Below, one piece after another: positions 16,970 to 25,030 of a stretch of 59,678 bases of DNA; the first letter of the stretch is position 1, and every line of letters starts with the position of its first letter. The notes under the pieces are model-generated. The model made no database searches and was not told the DNA's origin. It saw nothing but the letters and a program-made list of their open reading frames with translations. Position numbers and translations under genes: made by a program. The DNA is taken from NCBI GenBank assembly GCA_020049045.1, contig JAIFLN010000017.1, positions 1-59,678 on the forward strand. The letters run 5' to 3'. Source of the DNA: Spirochaetota bacterium (lineage in GTDB: Bacteria; Spirochaetota; Spirochaetia; JABEVK01).

Positions 16970-19210
16970 ATGAAGAGCACTGAGCTTTACTTTGACACGC
17001 CTGCATCCGAATGGCTCGAGGGTATCCCCATCGGCAATGGCACCTTGGGTGCCGTTCATTGGGGGCCGCCAAACCGGCAGGTCTTCACGCTGAACCACGA
17101 TCGCCTTTGGCGGAACAGCGTTTCGAAGCGGCTGGTTACGCATTCTCTCATTCCTGAGGTAAGGCGGATGATCCTGGAGGGGCGGGGAAAGGAGGTGGAA
17201 TCCTTCTTCCACGCAGCCATCCAGGATCAGCCGGACGCCATCAATGCCTACCAGGTGTTCTGTGACCTCTCTGTGGAGGCCGAGTCAACCAGCGAGACCC
17301 AGGACTTTCGTTCTACCCTGGATATGGCGACGGCGATTGCAAGTTGTCGTTTCACCCAGGGCAACGTCAGCCATGAGTACGAGTTCTTTGCCAGTCATGA
17401 ACTGAACCTGATCTTTGTCCGACTCGCCGGCACGGGTTCTGAGGTTCGCCAGTACCGGCTGGAACTGAGCCGAGTTGCGGATCCGGAGTGTGAGTGCTCA
17501 ACGACCTTGGTCCATGGCCAAATGGTCCTCACAGGACGCTTCGTTGAGGGAGTTTCGTTCGCGGCAGTGGTTGATGTTGAAGGACAGAACACTCAGGTTG
17601 CCTGGGAGAACGGCAGTTTGTCGGTCAAGGCCGTTGGTGAAGTCATTCTTCGTATCGCTCTGAGTACTTCGCTGGCGGCCCTGGACCCGTTGGAATCTTG
17701 CCACGACACCCTCAAGGGCGCCCGCGCGCTCTCGTACGAGGCCGCCAAAGCGCAGCACGTGGCATCCCATCGAAACCTGTTTGACCGCTGTCGGCTGCAA
17801 CTTGCCTCTGACTTCGACGGGACCAGCGAGCAGGTTTACGACGAAGCGACGTCAGGTCGGCAGGTCAGCAACTTCGTCCACGAGCAGCTGTTCCACATGG
17901 GACGCTACCTCATGCTGAGCAGTTCCCGACCGGGGTCCTGGCCTATGAACATTCAGGGTTTGTGGAATAACAAGATCGACCCCATGTGGGAAAGCTCGTA
18001 TACCACCGACATGAACATGCAGATGCATTACTGGTCGGCGTTGTCGTGCAACCTGTTTGAGTGTCTGACCCCCGTGTTCGATTGGCTGTGGTCCAACCTT
18101 CCCACCATGAAGCGCCACGCCAGCGACATCTTCGGCGCCAGCGGCATCTACCTGCCGCAGTACTCAGACTTCAAACTGTCACCCAGCAAAGGCTACTGTT
18201 CGTTTCAAGTTCTCTGGTCCGGCGGAGCGACCTGGCTGGCCCAGCATTTCTTTGATTATTGGAAGTACTCGGGGGACGATGCGTTCCTCAGAACGCGGGC
18301 TTTCCCCTATATGCTCCTCTGCGCGGACTTCTACAAGGACTTTCTTCAGAAGGACGAGAAGGGCCGGTATTTCAGCTGTCCCTCGGCATCACCCGAAAAC
18401 ACCACGGCGCAAGGGTCCTGGCTGGTCAACACCGCCACCATGGATATCTCGCTGGTTCGCGAGCTTATGACGCATCTGCTGGAAGCGGACGACCACCTTC
18501 GGGCGGGACATCCCGATAAGGCGCTTTGGCGCGAGATCATTGAAAATCTTGTGGACTACCCAATCTCCAAGAACGGAACCTTGGCCGAGTGGCTTGAGGC
18601 CAGCGCCCAGGGTGATCCGGGGCACCGGCATATCTCCCACATTTACGGTCTGTTTCCGGGCCGCGAGTTTTCCCCCCGTCACACACCCGAACTCCACGCT
18701 GCCGCCCTGAAAGCCATCGAACGACGACGCGAAAACGGCTTTGGAAGCGCCGCCACGTGGTCGCATGCGTGGTACGCCTGCTGTTTCTCCCGTTCGGGCG
18801 AAGGTGAGAAGTCGCTGGCGAGCGTCGACGATATCATCCGCTGCGGCATGCTCAGGAACTACTTCACCACCCACAACGACTGGCGGGAAAGCGGTCTGTC
18901 CTCCCTTATGATCGAGTCGCGGCTGTTCCAGATCGATGCGCTCTTGGGAGGCGTTTCAGCGATTGCGGAGATGCTGGTTCAATGCGACCAGGACGGAATC
19001 CGGCTGCTTCCGGCCTTGCCCCCGCGCTGGCCTGAGGGGCAGGCCCACGGTCTTCGCGTCTACGGCGGGTTTGAAATCGACCTCGCCTGGAAGAACGGCC
19101 TTTTGACCAAGGCGAGCATTCTCAGCCACCGCGGCGGTGACTGCCGGGTGACGGTGGGCCAGGACATCCATTCGTTTATGACGGAAGCCGGGAAGAGATA
19201 TGAGCTGTGA
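16970..19210 (+). CDS. Glycoside hydrolase family 95 (alpha-L-fucosidase or galactosidase)
   Basis: GH95 enzymes are inverting hydrolases that remove alpha-1,2-L-fucose, or L-galactose, from glycans. The 746-residue protein has the beta-sandwich N-terminus (WLEGIPIGNGTLGA, NHDRLWRNS) and the (alpha/alpha)6 barrel with WPMNIQGLWN, the TTDMNMQMHYW asparagine motif, SASPENT and HRHISHIYGLFPG. I see no signal peptide, so it probably acts in the cytoplasm on imported oligosaccharide. Start ATG 16970 follows GAGG; an upstream TTG is less likely. It is the last gene of the YesMN-linked transporter operon and gives the best clue to the substrate: fucosylated glycans. Confidence 0.9.
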   Translation: MKSTELYFDTPASEWLEGIPIGNGTLGAVHWGPPNRQVFTLNHDRLWRNSVSKRLVTHSLIPEVRRMILEGRGKEVESFFHAAIQDQPDAINAYQVFCDLSVEAESTSETQDFRSTLDMATAIASCRFTQGNVSHEYEFFASHELNLIFVRLAGTGSEVRQYRLELSRVADPECECSTTLVHGQMVLTGRFVEGVSFAAVVDVEGQNTQVAWENGSLSVKAVGEVILRIALSTSLAALDPLESCHDTLKGARALSYEAAKAQHVASHRNLFDRCRLQLASDFDGTSEQVYDEATSGRQVSNFVHEQLFHMGRYLMLSSSRPGSWPMNIQGLWNNKIDPMWESSYTTDMNMQMHYWSALSCNLFECLTPVFDWLWSNLPTMKRHASDIFGASGIYLPQYSDFKLSPSKGYCSFQVLWSGGATWLAQHFFDYWKYSGDDAFLRTRAFPYMLLCADFYKDFLQKDEKGRYFSCPSASPENTTAQGSWLVNTATMDISLVRELMTHLLEADDHLRAGHPDKALWREIIENLVDYPISKNGTLAEWLEASAQGDPGHRHISHIYGLFPGREFSPRHTPELHAAALKAIERRRENGFGSAATWSHAWYACCFSRSGEGEKSLASVDDIIRCGMLRNYFTTHNDWRESGLSSLMIESRLFQIDALLGGVSAIAEMLVQCDQDGIRLLPALPPRWPEGQAHGLRVYGGFEIDLAWKNGLLTKASILSHRGGDCRVTVGQDIHSFMTEAGKRYEL

Positions 19211-19237
19211 GGAGAGGCGAAGCTGGTCGCTGCAGGC

Positions 19238-19408
19238 CTATAGCGTCCCCTGCCAGTAGACCCAATCGTCGTTGTCAGAAAGGTCGTAGACACTGAGTTC
19301 CAGGTATATCTCGGTACCAGCTTCGAGGGGGTGATAATCGAGTTCAATGTCTTCCCAGGTTCGGCCGTCGAACCCCCAGTCTTCGGTCATCTGCATGGTG
19401 CTGGTACC
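19238..19408 (-). pseudogene. Detached C-terminal segment of the C11 peptidase gene
   Basis: Downstream of the peptidase stop codon, a different frame continues for about 55 codons (includes MTEDWGFDGRTWED and DLSDNDDWVYW, ends WQGTL) to a TAG at 19238-19240. The same stretch is conserved at the end of the decayed copy (118-270). Loss of one base near the AAAGG at the junction would join it to the main frame. I infer that a frameshift has cut off this acidic, tryptophan-rich C-terminal part. It could instead be natural untranslated sequence, but its conservation in the duplicate argues for former coding. Confidence 0.6.
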
Positions 19409-19409
19409 C

Positions 19410-21101
19410 TCACGAACCTTTGACCGGTTTGAGTTCCGCCAACATGCCGTTGTCGCTTTCTTTGTACAGTGCCGAGGAAAGGACCTCACCCTCGTCGGAA
19501 AAGGTTATGTCCATATACACATAATCGTAGGTGTCGGGGTTGATTTTCCCAGTTTTGAAGTAGGCGAAGGGAATGGAGTAAAGATTGTCTCCTTCTTCGG
19601 TGCTCGACAGGCTCAAGTAGCCGTAGGTCTCAAGTTTTCCTTGGCGCAACTGCAGAACCTGCCCGTCCCAGGAACCTTCCACGAGACCCGAATCGATGTC
19701 GATAGAGGCGGGGGAATCGCCTAAGAAAACGGTGGAATCGTCGGACACAATCCCATAAGAAAACAGGCTGTCGACAACGTTTTTGGCACTCGCCACGTTG
19801 AGGCTGGCGCTGAGGGTAATCGTATCACCTTGAACATCGGACTCGCCTAAGTTTTCGTCGACCAAAAAAACCGGGCCTATTGGCTTGGCATTGGCTGCGG
19901 GCTTAGTGCTGGGTGGTGTCCCGGTGCCATAATAGGAGGCGAGGAAATCACGCCACAGAGAGGGGCCCGCCGTATCGTAGCCGGCGTCATAGAATTTCTT
20001 GCGGTTGGGAAAGTAGATCGAAATACCCGACGAGTTCTTCAAAGGTTTCCCGGCATCTTTGGCAACAACGACTTTACCCAGGGCGGCAATTACGGCGTCC
20101 CGCTGGGGACCGAGCTTGGGATTTTCAACGGCGGCAGCTTTGACAAAGGCGCCGAGGTCGAGCATGTTGGTGTCTTCCTCGGGCTTGCCTGCCTTGCCAT
20201 ACGCCAGGGTACTTCCGGCGCTGCGGCCGAGGGCTGGCGCAAAGTTCACAATTTCCTTTTTGGCACCATCGGTAAAGGCCCCGACGGCTTTTTCAAGGAT
20301 TCCGAAATTGGATAAATCGACGAGGCTGAGTGTGACTTCGTCTTGGTCCCCTTGAGCCGCTGCATGAGCCATGTACCCCTTGAGGATAGCATTGCCGAGG
20401 GCAGCTCCGTCACTGGACGGGTTCTTTTCAAGCGCGGAAAGGCTTCGCCAATCCCAGCCGTGGCCTGGTTCCAACTCCTCGCTGGCCAAGTACCAGGTGG
20501 CAAATTTCTGCAGCTTGGCCATGGCTTCATAGGAGGCCATCAGGCAGGCATCAAAACCGATAATATCCAAGGCACTTAGTTTTGCGGCGCTCAAGCCTCC
20601 ACTCACTCCCTTGCTGATAACCTCAAGGGACAGTCCCGAGTCCGCGGATTCGTCGACGCCGAAGCCCGACCAGCCGCCCCCATGGTCCCAGAAAAACAAG
20701 CCGTAGTGTTCGGCGGGAAATTGGGCTGTCGACTCTTTGATGAAGCGGGTGAGGGTGGCGGGATCACCCATATTGGCCTTACCCCAGTCGGCTAATTCCT
20801 TGTATTTTGTGGTACTGCCGGGGGTAAGAAGTTTGGGGGTTTTCCAGGACTTTATCCCTCCCACGTTGGCTTGGGAATAATTGGACCCACGGTCGGCGAG
20901 TATGACGAGGTTGACGTTTTTCCCGGTACCGGCGCTGAGCATTTCGTTGAGATCGTCTACTGCCGACTCTTCCAGGTCGTTGTCTCCCAGCATGTAAACC
21001 ATGATGGTCCATGGTTTTGTCTCAAGGGCACCAAGGAGGCACAGCGGGGTCAGAGCAAAAAACAACAGGAAAGTGATGAGCTGTTTTGAAAATGTTTTCA
21101 T
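19410..21101 (-). CDS. Secreted C11 (clostripain-like) cysteine peptidase, coupled to a toxin-antitoxin pair
   Basis: This 563-residue protein has a signal peptide (residues 1-25) and the C11 fold: WTIMVYMLGDNDLE, the catalytic histidine in WDHGGGW (H140) and the catalytic cysteine in FDACLMA (C186, with D184). Such proteins are exported or periplasmic Arg-type endopeptidases, or pseudo-peptidases. Both catalytic residues are present. After the peptidase domain comes a threonine/proline linker and a beta-rich domain, which ends early compared with the frame that follows (see 19238-19408). Its ATG overlaps the PIN toxin stop as ATGA and is preceded by AGGAGAAC, so it is translated as the third gene of the toxin-antitoxin operon. 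A dead second copy lies at 118-1036. Confidence 0.9.
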   Translation of the reverse strand: MKTFSKQLITFLLFFALTPLCLLGALETKPWTIMVYMLGDNDLEESAVDDLNEMLSAGTGKNVNLVILADRGSNYSQANVGGIKSWKTPKLLTPGSTTKYKELADWGKANMGDPATLTRFIKESTAQFPAEHYGLFFWDHGGGWSGFGVDESADSGLSLEVISKGVSGGLSAAKLSALDIIGFDACLMASYEAMAKLQKFATWYLASEELEPGHGWDWRSLSALEKNPSSDGAALGNAILKGYMAHAAAQGDQDEVTLSLVDLSNFGILEKAVGAFTDGAKKEIVNFAPALGRSAGSTLAYGKAGKPEEDTNMLDLGAFVKAAAVENPKLGPQRDAVIAALGKVVVAKDAGKPLKNSSGISIYFPNRKKFYDAGYDTAGPSLWRDFLASYYGTGTPPSTKPAANAKPIGPVFLVDENLGESDVQGDTITLSASLNVASAKNVVDSLFSYGIVSDDSTVFLGDSPASIDIDSGLVEGSWDGQVLQLRQGKLETYGYLSLSSTEEGDNLYSIPFAYFKTGKINPDTYDYVYMDITFSDEGEVLSSALYKESDNGMLAELKPVKGS

Positions 21102-21514
21102 GACTGTTCTCCTATGTTACTTGAAAGATACTGTACCGGGTGCACTACGGTGACGCCTTGCCGAATTCCGGCCGGATAATGGACTAGATTGCCCGTGACC
21201 AGCCAAGCGCCGGCACTCTGGGCCAGAGCGAGAAAGCGCAGGTCATCGGGGTCGGGACCCTTCAGGGGCCAAGGTCCCGGTTCGTTCAGCATAAGACTGT
21301 TCTCGATAAAATACTCCAGCCAGTAAGGTGGAAACCCGTGCGCCTGAAACTTGGACCGGCCGAAAACCTGACGATATTCCGCGGCCACCGAGGGACACAA
21401 GACCGGCTGGACCAAGCCTTCCAAAACCCAATCCATGACGATTTTTCCCGGCGGACCGTGAGGATTGATTCCGGCCGAGACCAAAACATTGGTATCAAGA
21501 ACCACCAGTCTCAT
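21098..21514 (-). CDS. PIN-family toxin component (COG1569 type)
   Basis: This is a putative endoribonuclease of 138 residues. PIN acidic residues are visible: LDTNVLVSA (D7), a conserved glutamate in VAAEYRQVF, the DPDDLRFLALA block and the TGN near the end of the domain. It matches the subgroup annotated as putative toxin-antitoxin system PIN toxins, distinct from the FitB-like toxin at 8997. It overlaps the antitoxin and the peptidase genes by 4 bases each (ATGA), forming one coupled operon. Remnants of a second copy lie at 1037-1135. Confidence 0.87.
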   Translation of the reverse strand: MRLVVLDTNVLVSAGINPHGPPGKIVMDWVLEGLVQPVLCPSVAAEYRQVFGRSKFQAHGFPPYWLEYFIENSLMLNEPGPWPLKGPDPDDLRFLALAQSAGAWLVTGNLVHYPAGIRQGVTVVHPVQYLSSNIGEQS

Positions 21515-21807
21515 GAAGCAGAAGTGTTCCGAAGGCCGCTTCGGGCAAGTTGGATTTCCAGGTTGATCTGTTCGTCCGTCAGGGTATCCAGACCAGCTTC
21601 ACGGGCAAGCCGCCAACTCTCGCGAAGGCTGGCTTTGGCCAGAGTGCGACGCAAGTCCTGGTCCTCAAGGGCGAGATCTCCCACCACTGGCACCAAAAAG
21701 TAGGCCGGTCCATTTTGGCCAGAAAGGAGGATTGTCTCGTCCCTGGGAACAGAAGTCAGCGCCTTGGCACCACGGGTTCGGAATTCGCGTAAAGAAACTT
21801 GCCGCAT
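21511..21807 (-). CDS. Phd/YefM-like antitoxin
   Basis: This 98-residue protein begins MRQVSLREFRTRGAKAL, a Phd-like DNA-binding N-terminus, followed by an ETILLSGQNGPAYFLVP strand pair and a helical C-terminus that would bind the PIN toxin. I chose the ATG at 21807 because AGAGG lies 6 bases upstream; the ATG at 21813 abuts that site. It probably represses its own promoter (21828-21856) together with the toxin. It is the first gene of the antitoxin - PIN toxin - C11 peptidase operon. Confidence 0.82.
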   Translation of the reverse strand: MRQVSLREFRTRGAKALTSVPRDETILLSGQNGPAYFLVPVVGDLALEDQDLRRTLAKASLRESWRLAREAGLDTLTDEQINLEIQLARSGLRNTSAS

Positions 21808-21827
21808 GTTCATCCTCTTGAGCTGAA

Positions 21828-21856
21828 AGTGTAGTCACTTCGGCTACGGTTGTCAA
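21828..21856 (-). promoter_or_regulatory. Promoter and operator of the antitoxin - toxin - C11 peptidase operon
   Basis: On the minus strand: TTGACA (21851-21856), 17-base spacer, TACACT (21828-21833). The spacer and -10 carry the imperfect dyad GTAGTC / GGCTAC (21831-21847), a likely autorepression site. The decayed copy keeps this dyad in perfected form at 1191-1217 but has lost the hexamers. Confidence 0.75.
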
Positions 21857-21862
21857 TTTGCT

Positions 21863-22988
21863 TCATTTTTCTTGGAACGAACGGTAGAGCAACAGGTCGT
21901 AGACAATCTTCAAGCCTCCCGCCAGGACCAAGGGAGCCGCCAGCATTCCCGGCACCGCGACAATGAGGCCGCACAACACCGGCGAAATCGCGCTTCCGGT
22001 TGTTCTGGCAATCCCCGTCCAGCCGGCGGCTGCCGAGCGTTCATCGGGGGCAACCACCGCCATGGTGTAGGCTTGTCGGGTGGGCACGTCCATCTGGCTG
22101 ATGCTGAAGCGTACCAGCAGCAGTCCCGACGCCCAGAACAGATCGGGCATAAACGGTACCAGGATCAGCAGAATATTCGACGGGATGTGCGTGAAGACCA
22201 TGGTGCGGATCAGGCCGATCCGCTTGGCAAGCCAGGCCGCCGAAAGAGCCGAAAGCCCTGCCAAAATGTTGGCGGCAAAGAACAGCGAACCCAGTACGAC
22301 CACATCGGCCCCGAAGCGGACATGAAGCCACCAGGCCAGAAGGCTCTGCATCACAAAGCCCCCGGCAAAAGAGTCCAGCGAGAACAAGGCCGACAGTTTC
22401 CAGACGATCTTCCGCGATTGGTGCAGACCGAACCGAGACTGTACCGGGATGGAAGTGGTCTCGACTTCACGGCCCAGGGCCAGGAAGAGGAGGGCTAGCA
22501 AGGCGCCAATGCCAGCGTAAAGTCCGATAAGCCACTGGTAGCTGGTCAGGGGCAAGAGAAATCCGGAAACCAAGGCCCCGGCGGCTTGTCCGATTCTCTT
22601 CGTGCACCAGCTGGGAAACGCTGGCCTGTTCAATGGCCAGAAAGGGGCCGACTTCATTGCCGCTGGGGCTGATGACCCCGATGGCCGCAGCCACCAGCAG
22701 AAGCCAGTAGTTGTCGGTGAGAGCAAAGACCACCCCGGCACCGGCCATCAAAAGGGCGCCCAGGATGAGCATTCTCCGCCGACCGATACGATCGGTGTTC
22801 ACGGTGATCCAGAGAGAAATCAACGTGTCGCCGATCAAGGTGAGGCTCAACAGCAAACCCACCTCACCGGCGCTGAAACCGAGGCTGGTGAGGTACAGAA
22901 CCAGGAACACCGAGATCAGCCCGAACGCGAAGAGGCGCAGAATTCGGGTCAGAAAGAGGAGGAAGACGCTTCGTTCAGCGGAAGGCAC
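21863..22988 (-). pseudogene. MFS transporter gene with internal deletion and frameshift
   Basis: The first part (from the ATG at 22988) encodes a normal MFS N-terminal half with LFLTRILRLFAFGLISVFLVLYL and the DRIGRRRM loop, up to EQASVSQLVHEENR. The second half continues in another frame from GQAAGALVSGF to the end (SFQEK) with six more helices and a NVPTRQAYTMAV-like motif. About a dozen residues expected between R and G in relatives seem missing, so this is more than a single-base error. The gene overlaps the ChrB-like gene by 14 bases, a pairing often seen in chromate or metalloid loci. The transporter is probably dead. Confidence 0.8.
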
Positions 22989-23436
22989 CGTCGTGCTTCC
23001 CTCGCCGGATCATTTCCTGGCAGTAGGCGTAGAGGGCATCGTAAACAACAGCCTCGGCCGCAATCTGTTCGTGGTCGTCCCGGTATCCCAGGTGGCGAAA
23101 GCCTTCGGCAACCGCATTGAGTCCGGCACTTTCCGGTTGGTTCCACAAGGCGTTGTCGGTGTCGGCCCCGTTCACGATCTTGGCGAGCAAGACCATCGCC
23201 GGATCGGCACCCAGGTTGAACTTCTTTACCATGGCGTCGAAGGAACACTCTAGTCCATGATGGCCCAATTCGACCTCGGGCACGTCGTAGGGTGTGGCAT
23301 TTTCAGCGGCAGCTTGTGGCATCACTTGATCGGCCTCAACGAACAGAAACTCGGCCTTGGTATCGATGAAGCGGCGGATGAGCCAAGGGCAGGCCACTCT
23401 GTCCACTTTGACGTTCTTGCGAGTGATCCATTTCAT
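22975..23436 (-). CDS. ChrB-like chromate resistance protein (C-terminal-domain type)
   Basis: This 153-residue protein matches the ChrB C-terminal domain (Chrome_Resist): start KWITRKNVKVDRVACPWLIRRFID, then FLFVEADQV, TPYDVPEVELGHHG and YDALYAYCQ. In full-length ChrB this domain follows a regulatory domain, absent here. Stand-alone versions occur beside MFS transporters, as here. A GGGGGG stretch precedes the ATG. The exact biochemical role is unknown; with its partner broken, it may be relic or may act alone. Confidence 0.85.
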   Translation of the reverse strand: MKWITRKNVKVDRVACPWLIRRFIDTKAEFLFVEADQVMPQAAAENATPYDVPEVELGHHGLECSFDAMVKKFNLGADPAMVLLAKIVNGADTDNALWNQPESAGLNAVAEGFRHLGYRDDHEQIAAEAVVYDALYAYCQEMIRRGKHDGAFR

Positions 23437-23523
23437 ATTGTCCCCCCGCGCGAAGTATAATGCAGAAAGTCTTGCCGGCGGAGAAGTAGCAACGCGTCAG
23501 CCTGATTCCCTAGCCCACCCCTC

Positions 23524-23552
23524 TTGTCCACTCCTGGGAGCAGAGCTACAAT
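23524..23552 (+). promoter_or_regulatory. Promoter of the NTF2/ADC-like operon, leaderless arrangement
   Basis: TTGTCC (23524-23529), 17-base spacer, TACAAT (23547-23552), then 6 bases to the ATG at 23559. No Shine-Dalgarno sequence lies between them, so transcription probably begins at the ATG. Confidence 0.6.
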
Positions 23553-23558
23553 CACACC

Positions 23559-23999
23559 ATGAACGCCGTGGTCACCAGCAAAGAACAGTTGAGGGACCTT
23601 TGGGTGGATCTCTACGGCTCCGACGGTCGGCCCGACTGGTCGCGCCTGTTGCCCTACTATCATCCCCAGATCCGCTTTCGAGATACCGTCCAGGGGATCC
23701 GGGGAATTGGGAAGTTCACCGCCATGACCGAGCGGTTGTCCCGGCGCTCGGGCCACCTGAAGATGACGGTCCACCACGTTGCCCAGACCGACAATGTCTT
23801 TTTTCTCGAATGGACGCTCACCCTCCGCTTCAACAATCTTCCCGAGTCGGCGATCTGCGGCACAAGCCGGGTGGTCCTGGAACCCGGTGGCAAGATCGCC
23901 GAGCAGCGGGACTACTACGATCTGTGGGGCGATATTTTTGACCATATTCCCGGCTGGGGCCGCCTATACCGGCTTATCCTGTTCCGGCTGTTCGGCTAA
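23559..23999 (+). CDS. NTF2-like / SnoaL-fold protein
   Basis: This 146-residue protein has the NTF2-like cone pattern: an N-terminal helix (TSKEQLRDLWVDLYG), YYHPQIRFRDTVQGIRGIG, and a run of strands MTVHHVAQTDNVFFLEWTLTL and SRVVLEPGGKIAEQRDYYDLW, ending in a basic tail (GRLYRLILFRLFG). Such folds include ketosteroid isomerases and SnoaL cyclases acting on hydrophobic rings; the reaction here is unknown. It is the first gene of a run with two ADC-like proteins. Confidence 0.75.
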   Translation: MNAVVTSKEQLRDLWVDLYGSDGRPDWSRLLPYYHPQIRFRDTVQGIRGIGKFTAMTERLSRRSGHLKMTVHHVAQTDNVFFLEWTLTLRFNNLPESAICGTSRVVLEPGGKIAEQRDYYDLWGDIFDHIPGWGRLYRLILFRLFG

Positions 24000-24010
24000 A
24001 GGAGGGCACC

Positions 24011-25018
24011 ATGCCCAAAAAGATTATTGATGACGAGCCCTTCATCCGGACCGTCGAAGCCCTCATCGAACCGGCCGAAGTCAGCCAGCTCTACTTCTTT
24101 CAGAATTTCAAACGGATGTTACCGGCTTCGTGGTTCAAGGCCCTGTTGGCCCGCACCTCCCGCAAGACTCCCTACATGGGCTTCGTGATCGAGCCCTACA
24201 GCCTGTTCCTGTTCTTCAAGATCCAAGACCTTGAAAAGGCCCGTTCCTATCTGCCCGAACGCTACGAACTGAGCCAGGCCCGCATGTTCGAAGGGGATGA
24301 ACCGGATTACTACCTGGGGATGGGGGTCTTTCACGCCCGGGCGAGCGCCTTTTGGGGAACCCGCCACGAATCCTACCTGGTCGCCCGCGACAAAAAGACA
24401 GGGTTGCTTTCCTGGATCTTCATCGACATCTTGAGCGACACCCTGATTGCTGTACCGTCCAAGGGAGTGGCAGACCCAAACTGCACTTCTGCCCTGTTCA
24501 CCACCAACTCGAAGGGCAAGGTCTACCTCGACATCGAAGAGGCCGGGACGGGCCGGCGCTTGAAGCTGACGGCAGACCTCAAGCGGGCTGTGACCCGGAA
24601 GCCCGACGAGACCCTCTGGGTTATGGGGAACACCTCCATTGCCCACAGTAAAGCTCTGGCCGGTGGCCGGGAGGACCCCTTCGCGGTGATCTTTGACCCC
24701 GCCGAGGTCGAGAGTGCCCTGGATGTTCCCCCCGCGGACATCGTGGTGGAAGTGAACACGTTGTTCCCCGGTCTGGCTGGTGCCGAGGTGGTCAAATCCG
24801 CTTGTTTTCCCTTTGCCCAGCATTACATCGCCGACAGCCCCGGCTGCCGGACGGCGGTCAAAGACCCCGACGACATGGTTGAGGCCTACGGGCGCATCGC
24901 GGGGATGGGTCGTTTGACTCCCTTCTCGACAAAAAGCCTCCGGAAGGTCTTCTTTATTGGGATTACTTTCTTCCCGGTTCTGAGTATCATCTTGTTCACC
25001 TTACTTCTGACACGCTGA
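24011..25018 (+). CDS. Acetoacetate-decarboxylase-like protein with C-terminal membrane anchor, copy 1
   Basis: This 335-residue protein of no firmly known function contains PYMGFVIEPYSLFLFF followed by KARSYLPERYELSQARMF. The L-P-x-x-Y-E-L block with its preceding strand resembles the acetoacetate-decarboxylase superfamily, and MGVFHARASAFWGTRHESYLVARD fits its barrel. I cannot identify the Schiff-base lysine with confidence. The C-terminus (about 310-332) is a single hydrophobic helix, so the domain is probably tethered to the membrane. A paralogue follows 12 bases downstream; a GGAGGG precedes the ATG. Confidence 0.6.
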   Translation: MPKKIIDDEPFIRTVEALIEPAEVSQLYFFQNFKRMLPASWFKALLARTSRKTPYMGFVIEPYSLFLFFKIQDLEKARSYLPERYELSQARMFEGDEPDYYLGMGVFHARASAFWGTRHESYLVARDKKTGLLSWIFIDILSDTLIAVPSKGVADPNCTSALFTTNSKGKVYLDIEEAGTGRRLKLTADLKRAVTRKPDETLWVMGNTSIAHSKALAGGREDPFAVIFDPAEVESALDVPPADIVVEVNTLFPGLAGAEVVKSACFPFAQHYIADSPGCRTAVKDPDDMVEAYGRIAGMGRLTPFSTKSLRKVFFIGITFFPVLSIILFTLLLTR

Positions 25019-25030
25019 CACGGGGGCATC

